64,000 nucleotides of DNA from CAWATZ01 sp963784995 (lineage in GTDB: Bacteria; Planctomycetota; Planctomycetia; Gemmatales; Gemmataceae): the NCBI GenBank assembly GCA_963784995.1, contig CAWATZ010000004.1:310001-374000 (forward strand), in the 5' to 3' direction. Position 1 is the first letter of the stretch, and every line of letters begins with the position of its first letter. Below the pieces are notes generated by a model that saw only the letters and a list, made by a program, of their open reading frames with translations, did not search any database and was not told the origin of the DNA. The position numbers were made by a program, and so were the translations under genes. Positions 11,205-20,151 of this stretch are shown piece after piece.

Positions 11205-11572
11205 GTCTGACCGGCGTCGGTCGTCTCAAACACCTGAGCGTTGCCGAAGGCGTCGCGGACCGCGTAGACCGTGTCGCGGTTGCGTGGATCGACCACCAGC
11301 TGCACGATGTGTCCCAGGCTGGCAATGGCTGTGCCGGTGGCGGCGTCAACCCAGTTCAGACCATCGTTCTTGGTGACGTAGATGTTGGTGCCATCCGTGA
11401 CGTAGATCGTATTGGGATCGTAGGTGTTGGCTCCCAGGTCCGAGACGGCCCCAATCCCCGAGGTCGGGAACCGCGGATCGGCGCGTAGGTTCCCTGGTAG
11501 GTGGCAATGGCCAGGTCGGTGACCTAGTGCCGGGCAGGGGGTTGCCGCGGCTGAACCAGCTGGTGCCGCCAT
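11024..11572 (-). CDS. giant surface protein, Asp-box propeller blades
   Basis: The readable part (about 11470-11110) encodes consecutive blades of a BNR/Asp-box (sortilin- or sialidase-like) beta-propeller: 'YDPNTIYVTDGTNIYVTKND', the Asp-box 'KNDGLNWVDA', 'VDPRNRDTVYAVRDAFGNAQ', the Asp-box 'TDAGQTWINVS' and 'LDPRTGYLYVGND'. Such propellers occur in glycosidases, sortilins and many secreted planctomycete proteins. No catalytic residues of a sialidase can be picked out, so an enzymatic role is not supported. Confidence 0.6.
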   Translation of the reverse strand: MAAPAGSAAATPCPALGHRPGHCHLPGNLRADPRFPTSGIGAVSDLGANTYDPNTIYVTDGTNIYVTKNDGLNWVDAATGTAIASLGHIVQLVVDPRNRDTVYAVRDAFGNAQVFETTDAGQTWINVSNNLPSAPAWSLVLDPRTGYLYVGNDVGCSSRSTAAPPGRVWAMVCPPSRSRRWS

Positions 11573-13373
11573 TCAGCGATTCGTCCACGGTGCCTCCACC
11601 GACCACGATGCGATTGGGGTTGGCGGTGTCCACCACGAAGGGGAACGTGGACGGGTAGGGCTGGGCCCCGTGGGACCGCTGGCAACGGTCAGGATCGAAG
11701 TCCAGGTTCCGGCGGCGCCGCCCTGGGTGGACTTGTAGAGGTCCATGTTGGACGCCGAAGGACGGTGTGATGCCGGCGGAGTAGGCGATGGGCTGCGTCT
11801 GACCCGAGTTTGTGGCCGTGCTGAACTGGACCTCGCCGCCGTCCTGGGCGGCGGGATTGTTACTGTCGATCCAGGTCAGGCCGTCATTGGTGGTCACCAG
11901 CGTGCCGTTCATGTTGCCGCCGGCCAGGATGTCATTGGGATTGGTCGGATTGGTGGCCACGCTGTTGATCTGCGAGATGTCCAGGTTGCCGTTAAGGTTG
12001 GTCCAGGTATTGTCCCCGAGTTGAATTGCCACAAACCGCCGTCGCCGCCGAAGTACAGTCGTTGTTGCGCTGACGGCGATCGCATGCTGTGCGGTGAGCG
12101 GACCGTAGCCGGCGTCAGCGGACAGATCGGTCCAGGCGCCCAGGCCGTTCATCTCGTAAATCTGGCCAGCGTCGGTGGCCGTGTCGTTCACCTGGCCGGC
12201 CACGTACACGTTGCCGGCGTTGTTGGGGTTCACCCAGATGGCGTTGTTGTACTGGCCGCCGTCCTGTCCGCCGCCCTTGGCATCCAGGTAAGCCGGATTG
12301 GGCACGGTGGCCACCGCTGCCATGGAGAACCAATCGACACCGCCGTCCGGGCTCACCTCGATGGCCTGGAACCCACCGCTGGTGTTGGCGACCGAGGCGT
12401 AGATGGTCGGGCCGCCATAGAAGGTCCCGTTGATCGTGAGGCCCCGGTCGCACGCGATCTTGATGTTTCCTCCGCCAAAAGGGTATGCGTTGGGGCTCTC
12501 GTTGTCCTGAGCCAATGGATAAATCGGCGATTGGTCCATAATAAATTGCGAGTTGGTGTCCGGGTTGTAGTTTGGGTCGCCGACGAGCCATTGCGTGTTG
12601 CTCGCGTTGGTCGCGTTGGCCGCCCCCGCGAGACGGTAGACGCCATTGACGTCGAACTCGCCGTTCGACAAAACTGCCGGTGGCGGTCCCCAGGGCGGCG
12701 TAGAGGTTCCGCCGATCATGGCCATGGAAGTCCAGGTCGCGTCGTTCTGCGGAAAAGAGATCTGGTAGTTGTCGTCGGGCCCCGGAGTGTTCGGGAAGGC
12801 GCCCGCGTGGGGGGCGCCGAACACGGCCTGTCCATAGGTGGGATCGTTTGCGGTTATGTTGGGGCTCATTTGGGGTGCGGGGCGCGGATGGTTGAGACAA
12901 TGTCCGTCAGATCGACCCAGGCCCCGGCCGCACCGGCGCCGCCGGGCTGGATGCGCAAGACTCCCGGGTTTCCCGAGGTGCCGTTGACCACCGTCAGGGG
13001 GCCGCCGCGAACGGTTTCGGACACGTTGATGACCGGGACGCCGAAACCACCCGGCGGCGGCCAATCGGTGGTCATCAGCGGAATCGTGGTCTGGGAGAGA
13101 CCGCCCATGAAATTGACCTCGAAACTGGGCGGACTGAAGCCGTGATGCCCAAATCCCGAGGGCGTCAGAGGAATCACCATCACCGAGCCACCGGTGCCGG
13201 CGAAGGGAGCGTTTGCCAGCAGGGTGTCCAGGGCGTTCTGAATCAGGGGGGCGTCGTTGGTGTCGGGCTGATTTTGCCGGGGGGCCTTGCCAGGTGAGCA
13301 GGGGCGTCGTGGCCGAATTGCCGCCGTAGGTGATGGTGATGTCGTACTGCGTGCCGAGTTGGACGCAAGCCAT
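11346..13373 (-). CDS. giant surface protein, core of the Asp-box beta-propeller
   Basis: A long open frame, but only parts are real. It is meaningful from about 12895 to 12060 ('TYGQAVFGAPHAGAFPNTPG', 'SPDGGVDWFSMAAVATVPNP', 'IWVNPNNAGNVYVAGQVNDT') and again from about 12040 to 11750 ('NPTNPNDILAGGNMNGTLV', Asp-box 'TNDGLTWID'), with 'DTANPNRIVVGGGTVDESLN' and 'LNGGTSWFSRG' near 11640-11545. The 12866-13183 stretch is coded in another frame and reads 'PSFEVNFMGGLSQTTIPLMT'. Together they form several propeller blades. Four or more frame changes occur inside this interval. Confidence 0.55.
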   Translation of the reverse strand: MACVQLGTQYDITITYGGNSATTPLLTWQGPPAKSARHQRRPPDSERPGHPAGKRSLRRHRWLGDGDSSDALGIWASRLQSAQFRGQFHGRSLPDHDSADDHRLAAAGWFRRPGHQRVRNRSRRPPDGGQRHLGKPGSLAHPARRRRCGRGLGRSDGHCLNHPRPAPQMSPNITANDPTYGQAVFGAPHAGAFPNTPGPDDNYQISFPQNDATWTSMAMIGGTSTPPWGPPPAVLSNGEFDVNGVYRLAGAANATNASNTQWLVGDPNYNPDTNSQFIMDQSPIYPLAQDNESPNAYPFGGGNIKIACDRGLTINGTFYGGPTIYASVANTSGGFQAIEVSPDGGVDWFSMAAVATVPNPAYLDAKGGGQDGGQYNNAIWVNPNNAGNVYVAGQVNDTATDAGQIYEMNGLGAWTDLSADAGYGPLTAQHAIAVSATTTVLRRRRRFVAIQLGDNTWTNLNGNLDISQINSVATNPTNPNDILAGGNMNGTLVTTNDGLTWIDSNNPAAQDGGEVQFSTATNSGQTQPIAYSAGITPSFGVQHGPLQVHPGRRRRNLDFDPDRCQRSHGAQPYPSTFPFVVDTANPNRIVVGGGTVDESLNGGTSWFSRGNPLPGTRSPTWPLPPTREPTRRSAVPDLGDWGRLGPGSQHLRSQYDLRHGWHQHLRHQERWSELG

Positions 13374-13746
13374 TGAAGCTCAGGGTCTGGATCTCATTCT
13401 GGCCGCTGCCGCCGTCGCCGTCGGCAACGTAGAGGTTGCCGCCATTGTAGATCATCGAGGAGATCCCCTTGCCATACAAGGGGTTGGCCACCGTGTTCTG
13501 AGTGCCGACCGTGGCCGCGTCGCCGGTGACCAGGCTCCAGGTCTGACCGCCGTCGAACGTTTGATAGACGCCCGTGCCATAGAACGAATCGGGGGAGTTG
13601 TCGGTTTCGCCGGTGCCCAGGAACAGGTGCAAGGCATTGCCGGCATCAATGGTGATGGCCCCGCAGAACAGGGCGGTCTGGACAACCAGGCCCGGTTGCA
13701 CCACGGAGGCAGTGACGTTGGCCGAGTTGGTTGTCAGCAAGCCCAC
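13243..13746 (-). CDS. giant surface protein, propeller blade piece
   Basis: About 130 readable residues: 'LVVQTALFCGAITIDAGNAL', 'LHLFLGTGETDNSPDSFYGT', the Asp-box 'FDGGQTWSLVTGD' (about 13535-13570) and 'SSMIYNGGNLYVADGDGGSG'. The frame break near 13746 cuts a 'YTVTFGGNLAG' module. The start is internal. Confidence 0.6.
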   Translation of the reverse strand: MGLLTTNSANVTASVVQPGLVVQTALFCGAITIDAGNALHLFLGTGETDNSPDSFYGTGVYQTFDGGQTWSLVTGDAATVGTQNTVANPLYGKGISSMIYNGGNLYVADGDGGSGQNEIQTLSFNGLRPTRHAVRHHHHLRRQFGHDAPAHLARPPGKISPTPTTPP

Positions 13747-15060
13747 GTCCTCCCGCCAGATTGCCGCCGAAGGTGACCGTGTACGGCCCGCCGGCAGCGC
13801 CCGTGACGGTCACCGTTCCGCCAACCGTGCCGGCGGCCGTCAGGGCCGCTTGCAGGGCGTTCTGCACGCTGGCTCGCCGCCGTTCCGGGACGTTGTTGGC
13901 CAGGGCCCCCGTGGTCGCGGTGTTGCCGCTGCTCGGGTCGGTATAGGTGATGGTGAACGTTGCCGGTGCCGGCGGCGTCTCCGCGATCGTTTGCACGGTC
14001 GAAATGTTGCTGAAGCCGGACTGGAGCAAGGTGACCGTGTCGATGCCGAGATTGACGGTCATCAGGGGGATGTTCTGTCCGGCCAGGGTGCCGCCGAAGG
14101 TGACGGTGTACACCGAGCTGTTCGGCGGGCCGCCGGTCACGGTGACCCAGCCGCCGGCGCCGCCGATGGTCGAGAGCGCGTTCAGCGCCGACTCGACCTG
14201 GGCGGCGGTGGGGTTGGCCGGGATCGCGGCCGTGGTGGCGCCGTTGAACGAGAGGGTGAACGGGCTGCTCCAGGTCGCGGGGCCGGGAACGTAAACGCCG
14301 TTGCCGCTGATGCCGGTCAGGTCGAAGCTGTTGGCCGTCACGTTGCCGATGGTAAACGTGCCATTGGCGGCCGTGTTGCCGAGGACGCCGCCGATCGTCA
14401 CCTGCTGGCCGATGACCAGCCCGGTGGTGTTGGCGGTGCTGATGACAATCGGGGTGGCGTTGGTGGCATTGCTGATGACGCCGCCATTCAGGGTCAGCTG
14501 CTGCACCGAGGGGATGGCGTCGAAGATGGGCTGCCAGGTCTGGCCGTCGTTGGTGGTCTTCCAGGCGCCGCCGCCCGCCGTGGCGATGTAAATCGTGTTG
14601 GCATTGAACGGATCGACGGCGATGCCGGTAATCCGGCCGGTGGTGTTCTGGTTGCCGATGGTCTGCCCGTTGGTGATCGGCGCGGGGCCGACGTTGAACC
14701 ACTGCTGCGGCGCGTTGGGAGCGGCGTTGACGCCCGTCCCCTGAACCAGCAGCGGTTCGCCGGTGATCGTGAGGCTGTTCTCCAGTTGCAGCGAGGCCCC
14801 GTTATCGACCACGGTGCCGCCGGCCCCGTCGTTGACCACGGCGACGCTGGCCAGCGCCGGGTTACTGGACACCATCGTCGGCTGGTCGAACCCAATCAGG
14901 TTGCCGCCAAAGGTGACCGTGCAGACGTTGCCGGCCTGCTTCACGGTCACCGAGCCGCCCACGTCGGCAGCACCGTTGATCGTGGTCAGGTCGTTCAGGG
15001 CGGTCTGCATGTCGGCGGCCAGGTTGGGGTCGGAGGTGCTCAGCGAGCCCGTGGCGGGGA
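13646..15060 (-). CDS. giant surface protein, TFNG/FCCH cassettes and first Asp-box
   Basis: Real coding spans about 15060-13750; the tail to 13646 is out of frame. Order: a 'LAADMQTALNDLTTING' module (15030-14960), strand repeat 'GASLQLENSLTITGEPLLVQ', first propeller blade 'VDPFNANTIYIATAGGGAWK' with Asp-box 'TNDGQTWQPIF' (14520-14620), an FCCH-like cassette ('TGLVIGQQVTIGGVLGNTAA', 14300-14450), then two TFNG modules ('VESALNALSTIGGAGGWVTV', 14060-14250; 'SVQNALQAALTAAGTVGGTV', 13780-13900). It shows how the cassettes are stacked inside propeller loops. Confidence 0.65.
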
Positions 15061-16320
15061 GCCGTTGAAGCACAGCGTGAACGTGCCGCTGCCAGTCAGG
15101 GTGACCGTCTGCACTTCCGCGATGCCCCCGCCGCCCAGGGCGAAGTTGTTGTCGATGGTCACGACAACGTTGGGCAGGATCGTGGTGGTGCCGCGGTAGG
15201 TATTGGCCGCGGTCAGGTCCACCTGGCCAATGCCCGTGATCGGCAAGGGCGAGCCATCGGTGAAGGGCACGTTGTTGTCGTCGATGATGCCGTTGAGAAG
15301 GATGGCCGCCTGTGCTTGCCCGGCGCCGGCGGGCGGCTGCAGGTAGATGGCGCCTCCGGTCGTGGCCTTGGCCACTCCCACGTAGCCCAGCGCCACCAGG
15401 ACGTTGCCCGCTCCCAGGGCCGCGTTCAGCGCCGCCTGGATGTTCGCTTCCAGGGTGGAGGCGTTGGAGCTGTAGGGGATGGGGCTGGTTGCGGTGAAGA
15501 CGCCGGTCGTCGGGTTGTTGTAGGTGAGCGTGAAGGTGCCGCCGGTGATGCCGCCGCTGAAAAACAGGGTCTGGACGGCGTTGATCGACTGTCCGAAGGT
15601 CTGGGACAGGACCGAGACGCCGCCCGCGGTCGAGGTGGCGGCGGTGACCGTCGGCGACGTGCCGGTCAGGCCGCTGCTGTTGGCGATCAGGGTGGGCTGG
15701 CTGAGCCCGGCCAGGCTGCCCTCGAAGGTGAGCGTGAACGGGACGTTGAGACTGATCGGCCCCGTCCACTCCACCTGGGTCGGAATGAACGGATCGTTGC
15801 TCGGGGTGGTCGCGGTGTTGTTGGTGTAGAGGACCAGCGGCGCGGTATCGGCGAAGGTGTTGTTGCCGGTGCTGTTCAGGATCAGGTGTTCGTTCTGGAT
15901 TTCCAGGCCGTCCTGGAGGCCGCCGTTGTAGGTGGCGATGGTGCTGGCCAGTTCCAGGGCCGTTCCCGGTTCGGTGGTGACCGTGCTGCCGCCCAGGCCC
16001 AGGCCGACGTTGTTTTGCAGCAGGATCACGCCCTGCTGTATGTCCACCGGGCCGGTGAAGGTGCCGGGGCCCTCGAGGATCAGCCGTTGCGAGCCCAGCT
16101 TGTTGATGCCGCCGGAACAGGCCCCATCGCTCTGCGTGCCGAGCAGGGTGAGCTGGCTGAGGACGTTGTTGGCCGAGGAATAGTTGATCGAGGTCCATTG
16201 GCCGCCGCTGGCGTAAGGGGCGGTGCCGGTGGAGCCCAGCAAGTCGAAACTGTTGGCCGTCAGGTTGGCGATGGTGAAGGTGCCGTTGGCGGCCGCGTTC
16301 CCGCCCACGCCGCTGATCAC
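15040..16320 (-). CDS. giant surface protein, intact strand-repeat piece
   Basis: A 426-codon clean piece. It starts in an FCCH-like cassette ('VISGVGGNAAANGTFTIANL'), followed by autotransporter-associated repeats ('INKLGSQRLILEGPGTFTG', 'TVTTEPGTALELASTIATYN'), a long TFNG-type module ('QTLFFSGGITGGTFTLTYNN', 'ANIQAALNAALGAGNVLVAL') and a second strand repeat ('VDLTAANTYRGTTTILPNVV'). It ends at a frame break near 15056, where 'TLCFNG' passes into the next frame. The start codon is internal. Confidence 0.7.
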   Translation of the reverse strand: MISGVGGNAAANGTFTIANLTANSFDLLGSTGTAPYASGGQWTSINYSSANNVLSQLTLLGTQSDGACSGGINKLGSQRLILEGPGTFTGPVDIQQGVILLQNNVGLGLGGSTVTTEPGTALELASTIATYNGGLQDGLEIQNEHLILNSTGNNTFADTAPLVLYTNNTATTPSNDPFIPTQVEWTGPISLNVPFTLTFEGSLAGLSQPTLIANSSGLTGTSPTVTAATSTAGGVSVLSQTFGQSINAVQTLFFSGGITGGTFTLTYNNPTTGVFTATSPIPYSSNASTLEANIQAALNAALGAGNVLVALGYVGVAKATTGGAIYLQPPAGAGQAQAAILLNGIIDDNNVPFTDGSPLPITGIGQVDLTAANTYRGTTTILPNVVVTIDNNFALGGGGIAEVQTVTLTGSGTFTLCFNGSPPRAR

Positions 16321-16916
16321 GACCTCTCGCCGTTGACCAGGCCGGCGGTGCTGGTGGTCGTGATGGTGATGGGGGAGGTATTGCTGGCGTCGGTGATGGT
16401 GCCGTTGCTGCTGTCGAAGATCTGTTCGACGCCCAGGCCGACCTGGCCATTGAGGGAATGTTGCCGGTGATGGTGTTGGCCCCCGCCAGGCTCATCAAGG
16501 CGCCCTGCTGGGTGACCAGCGGGTAAATGGCAGTAGGTCCAGGTGCCGCCGTTGACGTAGGCGCCGCTGGCGGTGGAGCCATTCAGGGCGAAAGTGCTGT
16601 TGCTCAGGACGGTGATGGTCCAGGTGCCGTTGGCGGCCAGGTTGCCGGTGACGCCGCTGACCGTCACCGTGTCGCCGGTGACCAGGGCGGCCGTGCTGGC
16701 CGTGGTGATCACGATGGGGTTGCCGGGAGCGGGGTTGCTGGCCCCGGTGACGGTGCCGCTGGCGGTGTAGGGGACTCCCGTGCCGGTCAGGGTCAGGTTG
16801 TCGGTCAGGTTGAGGTCGCCGGCGGAACCGGCCACGGTGGGGGTCACCGTGATCGAGGTGCCCGCTCCCGTGAGCCCGCTAAGCCCGGTCATCGGGATGA
16901 TGTACTCGTTCGGCAA
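16317..16916 (-). CDS. giant surface protein, FCCH-like cassette piece
   Basis: About 200 codons: 'GAGTSITVTPTVAGSAGDLN', then a full FCCH-like cassette ('NPIVITTASTAALVTGDTVT', 'GNLAANGTWTITVLSNSTFA'), a short out-of-frame patch (about 16440-16530), and the start of a second cassette ('SPITITTTSTAGLVNGE') that is completed in the following frame. The patch suggests two compensating indels. Confidence 0.6.
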   Translation of the reverse strand: MPNEYIIPMTGLSGLTGAGTSITVTPTVAGSAGDLNLTDNLTLTGTGVPYTASGTVTGASNPAPGNPIVITTASTAALVTGDTVTVSGVTGNLAANGTWTITVLSNSTFALNGSTASGAYVNGGTWTYCHLPAGHPAGRLDEPGGGQHHHRQHSLNGQVGLGVEQIFDSSNGTITDASNTSPITITTTSTAGLVNGERS

Positions 16917-17407
16917 GTGGCCCCATTGAACGTGACGGTGAAACTGTTGCTGGACCCGGCGACCGGGGTCACGGTCACGCCGCTGCTCCAGGTGCCGGTG
17001 TTGGCCGTATAGGCGCCGTTGCCGGTGGAGTTGACCAGCTGGAAACTGTTGCCCGTCAGGCCGGCGATGGTCCAGGTGCCGTTGGCGGCCGTGTTGCCCT
17101 TGACGCCGCTGATCGTCACCATGTCGCCGTTGACCAGGCCGGCCGTGCTGCCGGTGCTGATCACGATGGGAGACGCATTGGTGGCTCCGGTGATGGCGAC
17201 ACCGTTGAGCCCGCCGACGGGTGCCATTGCGTTGAGGGCGTTCTGGATGGTGCTGGCCAGCGTGGTGGGGTTGGCGCTCCAGTTGAGAAACGGGGTGAAA
17301 CGGAAGTAATTCACCACGTTGGAGAGGGAGAACGTGCCGCCCGTGATGGTCCCGCCGAAGGTGATGGTCTGCTGTTCGTCGACGGGGGTTGGGGACAGAG
17401 GGAGCAA
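16889..17407 (-). CDS. giant surface protein, TFNG plus FCCH-like piece
   Basis: About 165 readable codons: 'QQTITFGGTITGGTFSLSNV', 'TIQNALNAMAPVGGLNGVAI' and an FCCH-like cassette ('TAGLVNGDMVTISGVKGNTA', 'GTWTIAGLTGNSFQLVNSTG') ending 'SNSFTVTFNGAT'. This is the clearest example of the module order TFNG, then FCCH-like. Start codon internal. Confidence 0.65.
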   Translation of the reverse strand: MLPLSPTPVDEQQTITFGGTITGGTFSLSNVVNYFRFTPFLNWSANPTTLASTIQNALNAMAPVGGLNGVAITGATNASPIVISTGSTAGLVNGDMVTISGVKGNTAANGTWTIAGLTGNSFQLVNSTGNGAYTANTGTWSSGVTVTPVAGSSNSFTVTFNGATCRTSTSSR

Positions 17408-18850
17408 GTGCAGGGCGGCGTTGTTGGCGACTGTGATGCTGGGCTGGTTGTTCTGGCTCTCGTTGGCGAATGGCTGCCCAGGGAATGGGAATTCTCGATG
17501 GTCACCACGCCCGCCTGGATGTTGGTGCCGCCGTGTAGCTGTTGGCGGTGGGCAGGATCAGCTGGCCCTGGCCAACCTTGGTCAGGATGCCGTTGGCGAT
17601 GCCGCCCGTCTGGCCGGTGATCATCAAACTGTCGTCCAGCGGCTGACCCAGGGCGGTGACGTTGTATTGTAGGGGGCCCCGGTCGCGTCCGTGGTGTCAT
17701 CGACGCCGATAGCCGCCCCACCGTTCAGATCGAAGGTCACCGGTGACGGAATTGATGCCGTCATGGCTGTACAGGGCGCCGAGGGTCGTGGTGCCGGTGT
17801 TCCAGCCGTTGCCGGTAATGGTGATGGTGTTAGGCAGCGTCAGACTGTCGGTGGGTGCCAGATTGTTCGCCAGGCGGAAATCGACTGCCAGCTCCAGGGT
17901 GGTGCCGATATTGAGCCGTGATGGTCCAGCTGCCGAGACCGACGGCCTTGGAGTCCTCGACTTCCAGAACGCCGCCGCCGAATCGGCCGATGGTGAGCCC
18001 CACCGGTAAAGGTGTTGGGCGTGGTCAGGATCAGCGTCCCGTTGCCCCATTTGTCGAGGGTCGTCGTGCCGTTGATCAGGCCGGCCGAAAGGTGCCCCCG
18101 CCCGTGTAAGTCCCGTTGCTGGTGGTGGCGTTGTGATCAGCTGATAGATGGGTACTGGTCGATCGACCGTGACGATGAAGGATGTCCCGTTGTCAGGGCC
18201 GTTTCGCCTTGCATGCCGGATGAAATGGACCGTTTCGCCACTGAGTCAGGCCATCGGGGTAGGCGGTGGTGATTTCGATGGGGCTGGCCGCCGCTGGCCG
18301 TGGTGCCGCTGACGCCGCTGAACCAGGTGCCGGGCCGTTGACCGTGCCGTGCCATTGGAGCCCACCAGCTGGAAGGTCGTGGTGCCGCCGTTGACGACGA
18401 TGTTTTGGATCGTCCAGGTGCTGTTGGCGGCCGTGTTGCCCTGGACGCCGGTGATCGTCACCGGGTCATTGACCGACAGTCCGGCGGAGGCGCTGTTGGT
18501 CGGGACGGTGACCGAGATGATGCCCGCGCCACTGCTGGTCGAGGAGATCGAGCCCTTGATGCCAACGGTCCCGCCGAGTTCGGGGTAGGGGCTGCCGGCG
18601 TTGATCACTTGCCGTCGGGCACGTTCACCGGGACCCCGGCCAGGCCGCCGATGGTCAAGGACGAATTCTGGCTTTCCGGGACGTTGCCGGTTGCCCCGTA
18701 GACGCCGACCAGGGGGATGTTGGCGCCCTGGATGATCTGGCCCGCCCAGGTATTGTTGCCCGAGACGTTGTCCAGGACCTGTTATCCGGTGTAATGTCAA
18801 CGGGTGTGGCCTCCCTCGCCGGCGTAGCTGAGCAGCTGGTTGGTCACCGT
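17400..18850 (-). pseudogene. giant surface protein, frameshift-dense N-proximal region
   Basis: Coding evidence is clear but scattered over three frames. Readable stretches are 'PTDSLTLPNTITITGNGWNT' (about 17735-17870), 'SPYPELGGTVGIKGSISSTS' through 'NPVTITGVQGNTAANSTWTI'-like sequence (about 18350-18605) and strand-repeat fragments near 17520-17650 and 18640-18780. Frame changes occur about every 150-250 bases, the highest density in the window. Module content matches the neighbours on both sides. Confidence 0.55.
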
Positions 18851-20151
18851 GATGCTGCCGCCCGGGGCGTTGGCGCCATCGATCTCCAGCGACCCCGCCA
18901 TGCCGTTACGTTGTTAGTGAGAACGTTTCGGTATCGGCCATGTCGTCGGCGTTGCTGGGCACGTTGCCGTGCGGCGCATGGCCCAGGGCGTAATCGTTCT
19001 GGATGGTCACGGTGCCGTTGTCGACCGTGGTTGTAGCCCTGGTAGGTGTTGGCGGCGCTGAGAATGATCTCGCCCGTGTCGATGGGGGTATTGTTGAACG
19101 TCAAGTTGTCATTGGCGTTGTTGGAGTTGTTTGTCGAGGTGATCACGCCGGAAATCGTGAACGTGCCTTGTCCCGAAGTGGGGCTGACGCTGGAAGTGGC
19201 GGCGATGGTCGTGTTGGTGTTGAACGTGATGTTCCCCGACCAGGTGGCGTCGTTGTTGCCGCGCCGCCGTTGTTGTACAGCAGCGATTCCTGCGCCGGTT
19301 GAGCCGGTCCCGGACAAGGTCAAACTCTGCGGGATAGGCGTGGCATTGGTCAGGGTGCCGCCGCTGTTGTCCACCTCCAGGGTGGCGCTCGACTCCACGT
19401 TGACCGTGTTGGTGGCGGCATTGGTGCCCAGGGCCTTGGCGTTGGTGATCGACAGCACGCCTTGATGGACGTCCATGGGCCCGGCGAAGCCGCTGGGGAG
19501 CGTGCCGCCGACGCTGTTGTTGGCCGACAGCACCAGGGTGGACTGCGGAGCAGCGCCGTTGCCGTTGACCAGCAGCTCGGTGCCGCTCGCCCCTTCCAGG
19601 TGGCCGGACACCGTCAGGGCCCCCCCGGATTGCACGTTGATGCTCACCTCGGAGCCGACCAGATCCATGTCCATCGAGATGGTCGTGTTGGGCCCGCTGA
19701 CGTTGATGGCGCCGCTGCCGGACGCACCATTGTTGTCCACCTCCACCGGATTGGGACCGGCCACGGTGTAGCCCGCGCCGGTGACTGTGATCGAGCCCAC
19801 GGTGAACGGCACCCCGGCCGTCGGCCCGATGTTGTTGGCGGTGTTGACGCTCGCAGTCGTTGGGAAGATCAGGGCCGTGGTCGGCGACGACACGGGAACG
19901 CCCATGTCCCAGTTGCCGGCGGTCCCCCAGTTGCCGTCTCCTCCCAGGCCGGTCCAGGTGTAGGTAGTGGGGGTGATGCGGTTTTCCAGCTGTTCGATTT
20001 TCGGCAAGTACCAGGCGCCGACCACGGTTCGCACCCGGGGCGCGAACAGCGACTTCAGCCAGCCGGACCAGGAGAACGGCTGCAAGGGGAGGTACGGTTC
20101 GACTCGGGCCGAAATCAACGACTTCAGCCAGGGCCAGGAGTATCGCTTCAT
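18844..20151 (-). CDS. giant surface protein, N-terminus with LEnR signature
   Basis: This is the true start of the giant gene. The ATG at 20149-20151 is preceded by AAGAGG at good spacing; the frame is open further upstream to 20469 but without protein-like sequence. The N-terminus is basic and Trp-rich ('MKRYSWPWLKSLISARVEPY', 'FSWSGWLKSLFAPRVR') followed by 'PKIEQLENRITPTTYTWTG'. That matches the 'LEDRxxP/LEPR' element seen at the N-terminus of very large planctomycete exported proteins; no classical signal peptide is evident. Residues 60-370 carry the opening autotransporter-associated beta-strand repeats ('TTYTWTGLGGDGNWGTAGNW', 'GVLSITNAKALGTNAATNTV'). Coding leaves this frame near 19035, where an extra base turns 'NTYQGTTTVDNG' into nonsense. 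Confidence 0.8.
   Translation of the reverse strand: MKRYSWPWLKSLISARVEPYLPLQPFSWSGWLKSLFAPRVRTVVGAWYLPKIEQLENRITPTTYTWTGLGGDGNWGTAGNWDMGVPVSSPTTALIFPTTASVNTANNIGPTAGVPFTVGSITVTGAGYTVAGPNPVEVDNNGASGSGAINVSGPNTTISMDMDLVGSEVSINVQSGGALTVSGHLEGASGTELLVNGNGAAPQSTLVLSANNSVGGTLPSGFAGPMDVHQGVLSITNAKALGTNAATNTVNVESSATLEVDNSGGTLTNATPIPQSLTLSGTGSTGAGIAAVQQRRRGNNDATWSGNITFNTNTTIAATSSVSPTSGQGTFTISGVITSTNNSNNANDNLTFNNTPIDTGEIILSAANTYQGYNHGRQRHRDHPERLRPGPCAARQRAQQRRRHGRYRNVLTNNVTAWRGRWRSMAPTPRAAASR

Larger units (their letters stand above)
1..20151 (-). other. giant mosaic surface-protein gene (whole locus, 3' end outside window)
   Basis: One minus-strand gene begins at ATG 20149-20151, with an AAGAGG Shine-Dalgarno about 7 nt upstream, and is still open at base 1, so it encodes more than 6,700 residues. 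Reading it across frames gives, in order: a short basic N-terminus with a planctomycete 'LEnRiTP' signature, autotransporter-associated beta-strand repeats mixed with FCCH-like and 'TFNG' cassettes (19-15 kb), an Asp-box beta-propeller (14.6-11 kb), more beta-strand repeats (10.6-6 kb), and Ig-like repeats (5.5 kb to the edge). The reading frame changes at least fifteen times between 19.05 and 7.4 kb and once near 2850. All frames give the same kind of protein, so I treat it as one gene with indels and list its readable pieces below. Expected location is cell surface or extracellular. Confidence 0.8.

Noticed and set aside
10600..14640. A sialidase or other glycosidase
   Set aside because: Asp-boxes alone do not show an enzyme; the arginine triad and nucleophile of sialidases could not be located.
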